Virus record (IMG/VR): IMGVR_UViG_3300032323_002156
Coordinates: 1 to 23,389 of that record
DNA length: 23,389 nt
Strand: one strand, 5' to 3'
DNA from: a virus
Below are positions 14,592 through 21,818 of the stretch, one piece after another. Made by a program: the position numbers and the translations under genes. Numbering within the stretch: position 1 is the first letter of the stretch; every line of letters starts with the position of its first letter. The notes beneath the pieces are model-generated. The model was not told where the DNA came from, made no database searches, and saw nothing but the letters and a program-made list of their open reading frames with translations.

Positions 14592-14613
14592 AGTAAATAT
14601 TTAACTATAAATT
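14592..14613. promoter_or_regulatory. 22-bp divergent intergenic AT region with late-like boxes
   Basis: All 22 bp are AT-rich and lie between two divergent start codons. On the minus strand GTTAAATA (14598-14605) stands 6 nt from the ATG at 14591. On the plus strand AGTAAATA (14592-14599) and TATAAATT (14606-14613) precede the ATG at 14614. A perfect 10-bp palindrome taaatattta (14594-14603) is at the centre. No Shine-Dalgarno is present on either side. Confidence 0.4.
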
Positions 14614-15447
14614 ATGAGAGTCGGTATTTTTGATCAGTACGGAGCTTTAAACAGTGGGCCAGTATTTGCCGCTATTCGTGCTGGACTCGATCATCTTGGC
14701 ATAGAACATACCAGCATGGATAGTAGTGCTGATGTAGCAGTGATATGGAGCATGCTGTGGGCTGGACGTATGAAGCCCAATCACGGTATTTGGAATCTGT
14801 ACCAGTCCACTGGCCGTCCAGTGATTGTAGCCGAAGTAGGAATGTTGCGTCGCGGTTTTACATGGAAGTTAGGCATCAACGGCACAGGATCGACAGCCAA
14901 GTATGGACAAGAATTAATACCCAATCGAGCTAGTCAGCTAGGATTAACTTTGACACCTTGGACCAACTCTGGATACAACATTGTCATTGCCTGTCAACGT
15001 AGCGACAGTGAACAATGGACCGGACAGCCTCCTACAGTTGCATGGCTAACTGAAACAGCACGTAAAATTAGACAATACAGTGACAAGCCCATAGTAATAC
15101 GGCCTCACCCCAGACAGCGTATTGCCAACATACCTGGATGTGTAATTGAAAGTCCTCGCCCCATTCCAGGAACTTATGATAGTTTTGATTATGATCAGTG
15201 TCTTAAGACCGCTTGGGCCGTGATCAATCACAACAGTGGCCCTGGAGCTCAATCTATCCTAAATGGAGTACCAGCGTTTGTTGGATCATCAAGTTTGGCT
15301 GCACCAGTGGCAAACTTGGATCTATCACAAATAGAAAATCCACTGCGCCCAGACAGAACACAATGGATTGAACAGTTGGCACACACCGAATGGACTATAC
15401 CAGAAATCGAATCAGGAATTGCGTTACAAAGACTATTGTTGACCTAG
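14614..15447 (+). CDS. Capsule-synthesis-like transferase, 277 aa
   Basis: It is a paralogue of the 316-aa and 375-aa proteins. It has LTLTPW, IVIACQRS, DKPIVIRPHP (His-Pro at 165-166), WAVINHNS (HNS 206-208), NGVPAF (217-222), QIENP (240-243), RPDRTQW and EWTIPEIESG. This resembles the GT-B-like capsule biosynthesis family, in which Arg-x-His-Pro and Asn-Ser near GxP line the donor site. The start is the ATG at 14614, directly after an AT box and without a Shine-Dalgarno. It is shorter than its paralogues because its N-terminal part is only about 130 residues before the shared core. It stands alone as a single plus-strand gene, and its last 15 bases overlap the opposing methyltransferase gene. 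It probably arose by transfer or duplication and inversion. Confidence 0.8.
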   Translation: MRVGIFDQYGALNSGPVFAAIRAGLDHLGIEHTSMDSSADVAVIWSMLWAGRMKPNHGIWNLYQSTGRPVIVAEVGMLRRGFTWKLGINGTGSTAKYGQELIPNRASQLGLTLTPWTNSGYNIVIACQRSDSEQWTGQPPTVAWLTETARKIRQYSDKPIVIRPHPRQRIANIPGCVIESPRPIPGTYDSFDYDQCLKTAWAVINHNSGPGAQSILNGVPAFVGSSSLAAPVANLDLSQIENPLRPDRTQWIEQLAHTEWTIPEIESGIALQRLLLT

Positions 15448-16188
15448 GTGCATTAGACTTTTGTCAACCCAAGGCACTAATAATTCAGCCTGACGTAACT
15501 CACCATGTTTCATAACACATTGATCGGCTGATTCTGGCAATAACTTATGATCCATAAGATCATACCATGTGGTTGTCTTGGGATCCAATGGTGCAACACT
15601 GCTTTTATAAACTATGGCATTCAACCAAGAATCTGTGGGTTTTTTGAGAAAAAATCCACTACGACAATCCCAACCTGACACAGCCAATTGATGAATTAAA
15701 CTGACCATAGTATGATGATAATAGCACCCAGACTGTTGAGAAAATGCAGATTGACGTTGCTGAAAATTGGTTGTCTGAGGAATTATCAACACCAGCATTG
15801 CACCATCAGCAGCAATGTTCCACCAATGCTTTAGTGTGGCAAGTGGATTGATAGCGTATTGAAAAGCATTGTGGCACCACAGCACATCATACAATGTGTG
15901 CTTGTTTACAGAGATATTGTTTTCAAAATTGGTTTGCTGATAACGAACATTGGAATATTTTTGTGTCAATGACAAGCGGCCAACAAGATCAACTCCTGTG
16001 CATTGAATATTCAACGGTGTTGGAACATCATCTCGTGTGGTTCGAGTGGCCCACCATTCTAGATCTAGCCCAGAGCCGCAACCTAGGTCAACCACAGTGT
16101 TGATGCTTTCCATAAAGCTGTCATGCTCAGACAACATATTCAGTGTTTGTAAACTATGAGCGTGGCTTTCTTCTGCGTTTTTAAACAT
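15433..16188 (-). CDS. Class I SAM-dependent methyltransferase, 251 aa
   Basis: I chose the ATG at 16188, which overlaps the stop of the upstream gene as TAATG. A longer frame to 16284 would lie inside that gene. Motif I is VVDLGCGSG (32-40), followed by a GVDL strand (acidic end holding the ribose of SAM) and YDVLWCHNAFQYAINP, typical of Methyltransf_11-type enzymes. A strand LVLIIPQT and a C-terminal lid rich in Trp, His and Cys follow. No membrane segment is seen. It is the second methyltransferase of the island and the only member of this family near uvsY. It is probably directed to a sugar or small acceptor; the substrate is not readable. Its end overlaps the convergent 277-aa gene by 15 bp. 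Confidence 0.84.
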   Translation of the reverse strand: MFKNAEESHAHSLQTLNMLSEHDSFMESINTVVDLGCGSGLDLEWWATRTTRDDVPTPLNIQCTGVDLVGRLSLTQKYSNVRYQQTNFENNISVNKHTLYDVLWCHNAFQYAINPLATLKHWWNIAADGAMLVLIIPQTTNFQQRQSAFSQQSGCYYHHTMVSLIHQLAVSGWDCRSGFFLKKPTDSWLNAIVYKSSVAPLDPKTTTWYDLMDHKLLPESADQCVMKHGELRQAELLVPWVDKSLMHLGQQ

Positions 16189-16640
16189 TATACTGTGATA
16201 TCCTCCATGCCTGCTGTGCGTAAGCGTACAATGTGACCCATTTGCCATTGCTTGGCATCCAGTCCTTTGAGTATACCCAACCATTTATTGCGCAACAGTG
16301 CTACTTCGTTGATGATAGTTTCAAAGTCAATCACTTCGTCTTCACCATCCACATACTTTTCTGCATCACGACTGGTCAATGCTCTAGCATAGGCTTCTAA
16401 GTATTTTTGAAAGTGGCGTCTACGAATTTTACGTAATTGAATATTGAGAAAGTTAAGTACTGCTTCAATTTCTTGTAACTGATTGAAACGGTGCTCAGTG
16501 ATACCAGGCAGTGCAGAGATATTTTTCTCTACCAAGCCCCCGATCCTACAATCACGCTTGGCTTCTTCCAGTTCTCGTTCATAATGCTGAATAAAATCTG
16601 GGATTGACCCTAGATCAGCAACAACTTTACTATACCACAT
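16188..16640 (-). CDS. uvsY: Probable UvsY recombination mediator, 150 aa
   Basis: This is a small, charged, mostly helical protein. A helix EIEAVLNFLNIQLRKIRRRHF (about 57-77) is followed by a YARALTSRDAE region and a C-terminal helix LLRNKWLGILKGLDAKQ (115-131), ending WQMGHIVRLR. The layout, with two long helices, a basic middle and a final helix, and the size close to T4 UvsY (137 aa) match UvsY, which loads UvsX onto gp32-covered single-stranded DNA. It lies just downstream of uvsX in the same run, three genes on. Sequence identity with T4 UvsY is not obvious to the eye, so the assignment rests on size, helical layout and position. The ATG at 16640 has AAGGAATA upstream. An alternative is a generic phage DNA-binding protein. 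Confidence 0.62.
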   Translation of the reverse strand: MWYSKVVADLGSIPDFIQHYERELEEAKRDCRIGGLVEKNISALPGITEHRFNQLQEIEAVLNFLNIQLRKIRRRHFQKYLEAYARALTSRDAEKYVDGEDEVIDFETIINEVALLRNKWLGILKGLDAKQWQMGHIVRLRTAGMEDITV

Positions 16641-17874
16641 ATTTTTTATATTCCTTTAGCCACGGAAACACCGTTTCCCAATTAGTATGTCGACGTCTGT
16701 CTTTCTCATTGAGATAAATTATTAGTTTTTTTATCTCTTGAGGATCAAATTTAGAATTTGTAATTTCTGTAATAATACCATTCATGTATGACTTGATCAT
16801 TTTGTTTTCATCGGTTTGTTCGGGCATAAGATTCATTATTTCAACAAATGTGTCTTGAAACTCTGATGCACCAAATATTCCTGCTTTCATATATGATGGT
16901 TCAGGAGTAACTCCGCTAAACCAGTGTCCTACCGGGCGGTGTTGTCTCCATTGTTGAAGTTTGATCAATAGAGCTGGCATGGTTTTAATAGTCAACGCAG
17001 AAATTGTTTGATTGATATGTACAGTTAACCATTTTTGTTCTAGTAGATAATTAAAATTTTGTTCCCATTGTGCTAAATCGAGCCCCCACCGAACATATTC
17101 CTGTTCAGCTCCCCAGCAATCAATGCTGCATGTGATATCTACTCTCTTTAATTTTTTAGATCCCAATAGAGTTTTAAATCGGTTGACATACATTTCTAAT
17201 TTTGATTGACTGACCATCAAGTTAGTTACTACATTAAGGGTGCATTCTGGATTGCCTTGTTCGTCGATTTTGTCTAACAATTTGTCAAATTCTTTTTGAT
17301 AGAATGGTTCTCCTCCTAGTATGTGCAAACGTTTAAGAGTCGAAAAACCTTGATCAAACCACTTCCAAAAATACGGAACCAAATCTTTAAAATTTCCATC
17401 AACTGACACCAGCTTTATTCCATGTTGATCAAAAACACCGTGACGTTGATTTTCATCGTTGATTGAAGAGCTCAATGCTGGTCTACAATACAAGCATCCT
17501 AAATTGCAAGTGTTATTAAAATAAACTTCGACAACAGTAGGAGATACATTAATTACTGTCGAATTATCTTCTAACTCCGGGGGAACTAGATTCGGCATGG
17601 TTAGTTGCACCATGCGATCACTAGTTCCTTGTGCCTCTTCAATGTCTCGGCAATAACTACAATTTTTATCAGGCCATTGACCTTGAAGCATTTGACGTCG
17701 ATCGTCTAACACCATTGGATTGTTATGAAAATTATTAAAATTTTCAGAAGTCAATGGATACTCCGATGTTCGATGACAGCTCATTGATCTCCCAGAGTTT
17801 AGATAAAGAGTTGTCCATGCCCATTTCAACTGACAGGCAGTGTTTGTCTTGATCGGAAAATACTTGTCAGACAT
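16630..17874 (-). CDS. Radical SAM protein with extra N-terminal Cys (N-twitch-like), 414 aa
   Basis: The radical SAM 4Fe-4S motif CxxxCxxC is CNLGCLYC (123-130), and the GGEP motif is at 187-190 in LHILGGEPF. Ahead of it, Cys33 and a CSYC pair (72 and 75) with a short DIEE helix resemble a twitch-type auxiliary cluster placed at the N-terminus, a pattern of the N-terminal-twitch radical SAM group. Later ITCSIDCWG and HINQTISALT are barrel strands. Such proteins do radical chemistry on peptides or small molecules; the substrate is unknown. The ATG at 17874 overlaps the stop of the acidic protein (TAATG), and its stop overlaps the uvsY start by 11 bases. It is one of three related proteins in this window. 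Confidence 0.9.
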   Translation of the reverse strand: MSDKYFPIKTNTACQLKWAWTTLYLNSGRSMSCHRTSEYPLTSENFNNFHNNPMVLDDRRQMLQGQWPDKNCSYCRDIEEAQGTSDRMVQLTMPNLVPPELEDNSTVINVSPTVVEVYFNNTCNLGCLYCRPALSSSINDENQRHGVFDQHGIKLVSVDGNFKDLVPYFWKWFDQGFSTLKRLHILGGEPFYQKEFDKLLDKIDEQGNPECTLNVVTNLMVSQSKLEMYVNRFKTLLGSKKLKRVDITCSIDCWGAEQEYVRWGLDLAQWEQNFNYLLEQKWLTVHINQTISALTIKTMPALLIKLQQWRQHRPVGHWFSGVTPEPSYMKAGIFGASEFQDTFVEIMNLMPEQTDENKMIKSYMNGIITEITNSKFDPQEIKKLIIYLNEKDRRRHTNWETVFPWLKEYKKYVV

Positions 17875-18128
17875 TAATAGTCATCGTCGTCGTAATCGTC
17901 ATCGTACTCATCTTCGTCATCGTCTTCATCTTCGGCATGATCATCAAGATACTGTTTGAGTGCTTGTTTGATTTCGCTATCGCTTTTGAATGCTGATTTG
18001 ATTTCTTCTGCTGATACATCATTGTCAATTAACACACCAACCAGTGCTTCGGCTGCTTCTGCACGATCCATTCCATTAACATAGCGTTTGAGTTCTTGCC
18101 AAACTTCATTTGCTAACTCTGCTGCCAT
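17874..18128 (-). CDS. Small acidic-tail protein downstream of uvsX, 84 aa
   Basis: I chose the ATG at 18128 (MAAELANEVW), which has AAGGAG upstream and directly follows the uvsX stop. A TTG/ATG start further out (18164) would run into uvsX. The first 55 residues are helical (LKRYVNGMDRAEAAEAL, then AEEIKSAFKSD and SEIKQALKQYL). From about residue 62 the tail is almost only Asp, Glu and Tyr (DDHAEDEDDDEDEYDDD and on), about 22 acidic-rich residues. Acidic tails in phage replication proteins (as in gp32) mimic DNA or recruit partners. The location in the uvsX-uvsY run suggests a modulator of recombination, but no family is recognised. Confidence 0.8.
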   Translation of the reverse strand: MAAELANEVWQELKRYVNGMDRAEAAEALVGVLIDNDVSAEEIKSAFKSDSEIKQALKQYLDDHAEDEDDDEDEYDDDYDDDDY

Positions 18129-18129
18129 A

Positions 18130-19194
18130 TTACGCTTCTCCTTCCACAGTTTCTTCAGAAACACTTACTTCAGATTTTTGATTTGCAAAGTCTGCCATCA
18201 GCTTGTCTAGGCATCCATCTTCGTTGCTTTCCCATGCTTTACGGAACATTTTTAAAATTTCTCCATCGCTGGTTACAAACGACAAACGGTTACCGTCTTT
18301 CTTGAGAATACCTTTTTTCTCAGCAAGATCAACAAGACCTGAATGTGGACTCATACCAGTGGTATATGGAATTTTGACTTGTACACCCTCAAACGGTTTG
18401 GCATAACGTGTTTTCATGATCTTACATGCAGCACGAATACCGTTGACTTCACTAACTTTGTTGCCATCTTCATCTTCTTTGAGTTTCAATTTCTTCATAG
18501 CAACAACAATTGAACTTGCGTAGATAAAACCTTGACCGCCTGAAATTTTATCATCTGGATCAAACATGTCTTGTGACGCATAAGTGTGATTGGTCACTAC
18601 CATGCCTACGTTGTAACTACCAAACATGTTTACACAATTACGAACCAATGCTGTAAGTGCTTTGGGCTTACGACCCAAGTCACCTTTCATCTCGCCTGCT
18701 TCAAACTGATTAACATCTGTTGGAGTCAGCAACATACCCAATGAGTCAATAACAAACAACACTTTTGGACGCTCGCCATCTGGTAGTGCTTTGTAATCAC
18801 TCATGAATGTACTAATTGTTTTAGCAACGTCATCAATCATGGCCATTGAAAGCTTCAACAACTTGCTTTCGCTGGTATCGACGCCTAGTGCTTGTAGCCA
18901 TGCTTCATCAAGAGCATTTTCACTGTCAATCAACACAACAAAGATACCTTGCTCTTGTGCGTGTTTGACAATGTTACCGGAACAGATATATGATTTACCT
19001 GCGCCCGAGTCTCCGGCAAATACAGTAACTTTGCCCAGTGGAATACCTTTGTGAAAGTCTCCCGAGATCAAATAGTTCAGAGCATAGTTGCCTGTGCTAA
19101 TCCAATCTGTTGGATCATTGAATCCAATACTTAATCCGTCGATACTTTTTGTAATTTCCTTGCGGAACTTTGATACGTCAAATGGTTTTGCCAT
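18130..19194 (-). CDS. uvsX: UvsX-like RecA-family recombinase, 354 aa
   Basis: This is the phage strand-exchange protein. Walker A is GDSGAGKS (61-68), Walker B is VLFVIDSLGM (145-154), and the GGQGFIYASS region (about 219-228) corresponds to a DNA-binding loop of the RecA core. A DSENALDE stretch (90-97) holds the catalytic Glu position typical of RecA/UvsX. The length is close to T4 UvsX (about 390 aa, with a longer C-terminal tail). UvsX forms filaments on single-stranded DNA with gp32 and UvsY, and feeds recombination-dependent replication. The start at 19194 has AAGGA upstream and overlaps the preceding radical SAM gene by 17 bases. The stop is two bases before the ATG of the acidic-tail protein, so the two are translated together. 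Confidence 0.95.
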   Translation of the reverse strand: MAKPFDVSKFRKEITKSIDGLSIGFNDPTDWISTGNYALNYLISGDFHKGIPLGKVTVFAGDSGAGKSYICSGNIVKHAQEQGIFVVLIDSENALDEAWLQALGVDTSESKLLKLSMAMIDDVAKTISTFMSDYKALPDGERPKVLFVIDSLGMLLTPTDVNQFEAGEMKGDLGRKPKALTALVRNCVNMFGSYNVGMVVTNHTYASQDMFDPDDKISGGQGFIYASSIVVAMKKLKLKEDEDGNKVSEVNGIRAACKIMKTRYAKPFEGVQVKIPYTTGMSPHSGLVDLAEKKGILKKDGNRLSFVTSDGEILKMFRKAWESNEDGCLDKLMADFANQKSEVSVSEETVEGEA

Positions 19195-20347
19195 GATTGT
19201 TTCCTTCTCTTAATTTGTACAAATCTTTAAAAATTTTACTGCTATCTAAATTTCTTCGTTGATCTAGTTCTGCTAATTTAGCAAACGAATCATTGAGATT
19301 TTTATCAAATGGTTGTTGAATATAGTGTAACATGTTTCGATAACTATCTTCAAGCAAATACCCAGGTGCTTCGTTGATTCTAATTTGTAGTTTGTTCTTG
19401 ATTAATTGTAACACACTTTCCGGTAGGTGTCTAATATTTAGGTGCAATGGATTCAACAGTGCACCAATAACAAAACTATTGTTATGAAATCCTAGTTGTT
19501 TAAAATAGTCCACACATCCAAAAATGCTATCATAATTTAGCAAAAAATACAACATATTAAAAGTTATTTTATGATCTAATTTGCTGATGATTTTTAAGTT
19601 ATCCACAAAGTCTGCCCATTTTCCGCCATATCGAATGTAATCAAACTCTTGCTCGATTGTTTCAACACTTATTGTCCAATGAACATTTTTAAACCGGCAT
19701 ATTTCTTCAAAGATTCGAGTGTCAACTTTGCTAAGATTGGTGTTAATTCGAAGTTGGACATCTGGATTCAACTTTTGCAATAGTTCTAAATTTTCTTTCA
19801 TCAACAAAGGTTCGCCGCCGGCAAGATACACATGTTTAAGAGTGGGCGCATGTTGATATATGTATTGTTTGAACTGTTCACGTTGATCGTCGGTCGGAAT
19901 ACTTGGTTGTATTTTTAACTCGTCTGCCCATTTGCTACTAAAAACCGGGCCGCAATACACACACGAAAAATTACACAAGTTACTCCACCGCACATCTATA
20001 GTTTGTAAGTCAAAGTTTTTGGGTTGATAAGTTGAAACTGGCACATGTTTGAGTTCACGAATATAAAATATTCGATCACTGATGATATCAAATCCTTTTT
20101 TACCTCTTTCCAACTCGTAACAAGTTTGACAACTAGGCACAGGGTTTTGTGCTATTATACTGGATTGTCTGTTGATGTTTTCAGTGCCCAATACAATTTG
20201 ATCGATAGAACTATCTTGTATATTTCCAATGGGCATGGTTTCAACACTGCGAATACAGTTTTTGACTTTGCCATCAAAGTTATACATAAGTCCGGTCCAT
20301 GGCATGGGACAGAAGTAAGGATTGGTCAACATGTCCTTGGGTGTCAT
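19178..20347 (-). CDS. Radical SAM protein with extra N-terminal Cys (N-twitch-like), 389 aa
   Basis: The radical SAM motif is CNFSCVYC (125-132), followed by AGGEPLL around residue 175. The N-terminal region begins with FCPMPWTGLMYNFDGKVKNC, placing Cys13 and Cys31, and has CQTC at 73-76, a typical N-terminal twitch arrangement of four cysteines for an auxiliary Fe-S cluster. The C-terminal third has no further clusters. The ATG at 20347 overlaps the stop of the dehydrogenase gene (ATGA). Together with the proteins at 16630-17874 and 20877-21818, it forms a set of three divergent relatives in one transcription run. The substrate is unknown; its neighbours (SDR, sulfotransferase-like) suggest a common small-molecule or sugar pathway, by inference only. 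Confidence 0.91.
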   Translation of the reverse strand: MTPKDMLTNPYFCPMPWTGLMYNFDGKVKNCIRSVETMPIGNIQDSSIDQIVLGTENINRQSSIIAQNPVPSCQTCYELERGKKGFDIISDRIFYIRELKHVPVSTYQPKNFDLQTIDVRWSNLCNFSCVYCGPVFSSKWADELKIQPSIPTDDQREQFKQYIYQHAPTLKHVYLAGGEPLLMKENLELLQKLNPDVQLRINTNLSKVDTRIFEEICRFKNVHWTISVETIEQEFDYIRYGGKWADFVDNLKIISKLDHKITFNMLYFLLNYDSIFGCVDYFKQLGFHNNSFVIGALLNPLHLNIRHLPESVLQLIKNKLQIRINEAPGYLLEDSYRNMLHYIQQPFDKNLNDSFAKLAELDQRRNLDSSKIFKDLYKLREGNNHGKTI

Positions 20348-20880
20348 CGTGGTCCCAAGGAAATGTCTGGTATTGATAAATTTGGTTCAGCCAATTCAAA
20401 AATGTTGACCAATGTGCTGGCCCAATGATCAACATCGGCAGCTGGCGGAACTGTTTTGTCTGGACTGGTTGCAATGTTTCCAGGACGTACTATGGTAGTA
20501 CGCACACCCAATCGTTGATGTCGAATTTGTTGAACTGCTTGTTCCAGTGCTATTTTTTGTACTCGATAGTGATCCATGTCTAGTCCTTTGATACTGGACA
20601 CTGGATCTTGAGTCATCATGGTGCTGATTACAATAATGTGTTTTTTTGTTCCTGTCCATCGTTTGACCATTTCAAACAATAGTTCTGTCTGTGCATATCC
20701 AGCTTGAGCATTGTTGATAAAAACGTCACAAGGTTCTATTAGATCTGCTATTTTGGGTATGACACGAATGTTGTGCCCATGGCGTCGACTTAGTCCAACA
20801 ATTTCATGTCCGCGATCGGTGTATTGTTTGGCCAATGCTTGACCGATTCCTGCGGTATGTCCGGTAATTGCTATTTTCAT
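20344..20880 (-). CDS. Short-chain dehydrogenase/reductase (SDR), 178 aa
   Basis: This is an NAD(P)-dependent oxidoreductase with a classical SDR fold. The cofactor loop is GHTAGIG (7-13), LSRRHG suggests NADP preference (Arg after strand 2), FINNAQAG (54-61) is the NNAG-like motif, Ser86 lies in VISTMM, and the catalytic YRVQK (105-109) is complete. At 178 aa it is shorter than the usual about 250, missing part of the C-terminal substrate lid. It has ATGA overlaps with both radical SAM genes flanking it, so the three are tightly coupled. It may oxidise or reduce a carbon that a radical SAM partner handles, but no substrate is evident. Confidence 0.87.
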   Translation of the reverse strand: MKIAITGHTAGIGQALAKQYTDRGHEIVGLSRRHGHNIRVIPKIADLIEPCDVFINNAQAGYAQTELLFEMVKRWTGTKKHIIVISTMMTQDPVSSIKGLDMDHYRVQKIALEQAVQQIRHQRLGVRTTIVRPGNIATSPDKTVPPAADVDHWASTLVNIFELAEPNLSIPDISLGPR

Positions 20881-21818
20881 GATCTTAGGTTATTCTGTTC
20901 CAATAGGTACTGATCTAATTCAACTTGATTATTTTTATCCACTGCCACAAATCCTGGCATGACATCTTGATATGGCAAAGTCAAGGAGTTTGCGTACTTA
21001 ACATTCAACACGCTGGGCGCATTTAAAAGTGCATAGGAGTGTAGTAGATTGTGATCTTTGACAAACTTTAATATATTTTCAAAATCACCAATGTTCAACG
21101 CACTCACAGTGGTCCACGTGTTTAATTCAGTTAGGCCCATGGATTGATATTTTTTTAAATTTTGATAATATTTTTTCCATTTGATTGGCCAACGTACTCG
21201 ATCATGTACCGGGCCAATGCCATCCAAACTAGCTGTTACAGTTACATCAATGCCTTTTGATACTAGATCTTCTAGTTCGGGTATAATCAACGAACAGTTG
21301 GTGTTGACTCTAACGCTTCTAACATTTTTTGGCAAGTTGTTGAGAATCTGTCGATAATTTTTACTGGCGCTGGGCTCTCCACCGTTGATATCTAAATGCA
21401 CAATACGATCCTGTGGTAATGCCCAAAAACCAAAAGAATTGTCTACTATTGGGTAGTTTTTAAATTTTAAACTACCAATTTTTGTACTTAGTTGTTCGTT
21501 GCAAGTTAGACAAGCACTGTTACATATATTGTCTAATACTCCTCCCACCATCAGATAATCAGCTTGACGTTGTGTTTGATCAAAGTTAACAGAATTTAAT
21601 CTAATACTGCCTTGTCCCATTTCTTCTGTTTGTTGGCATCGAACACACTCACTGGGCCAAATATTATTTTTAAATTTTTCTTTGGTCGCTACCAACCAGT
21701 TGCTGTTTTCCATATGTTGTAATGTGGGAAATCGAGGTGCGTTGATCATATGACCACAACGACTTACAGAGTTGTCGGGATTAAATCTTACAAAATGATC
21801 AAGTCTTGGGCAATGCAT
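20877..21818 (-). CDS. Radical SAM protein with extra N-terminal Cys (N-twitch-like), 313 aa
   Basis: The radical SAM motif is CNSACLTC (99-106), and LDINGGEPSA follows around residue 145-154. Ahead are Cys3, Cys21 and a CVRC pair (58 and 61), again an N-terminal twitch-like arrangement. ATG 21818 is preferred to the TTG one codon upstream. It overlaps the end of the sulfotransferase-like gene by 20 bases and the start of the SDR by 4 bases. It is the shortest of the three radical SAM proteins, ending soon after the barrel with a Gln/Asn-rich tail. The fixed order sulfotransferase-like, radical SAM, SDR, radical SAM in overlapping genes suggests one biochemical pathway. Chemistry and substrate cannot be read. 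Confidence 0.9.
   Translation of the reverse strand: MHCPRLDHFVRFNPDNSVSRCGHMINAPRFPTLQHMENSNWLVATKEKFKNNIWPSECVRCQQTEEMGQGSIRLNSVNFDQTQRQADYLMVGGVLDNICNSACLTCNEQLSTKIGSLKFKNYPIVDNSFGFWALPQDRIVHLDINGGEPSASKNYRQILNNLPKNVRSVRVNTNCSLIIPELEDLVSKGIDVTVTASLDGIGPVHDRVRWPIKWKKYYQNLKKYQSMGLTELNTWTTVSALNIGDFENILKFVKDHNLLHSYALLNAPSVLNVKYANSLTLPYQDVMPGFVAVDKNNQVELDQYLLEQNNLRS

Noticed and set aside
16189-16284. Longer start for the methyltransferase (to 16284)
   Set aside because: The extra 32 residues lie inside the uvsY-like gene and look unlike a methyltransferase N-terminus. The TAATG overlap at 16188 gives a standard coupled start.
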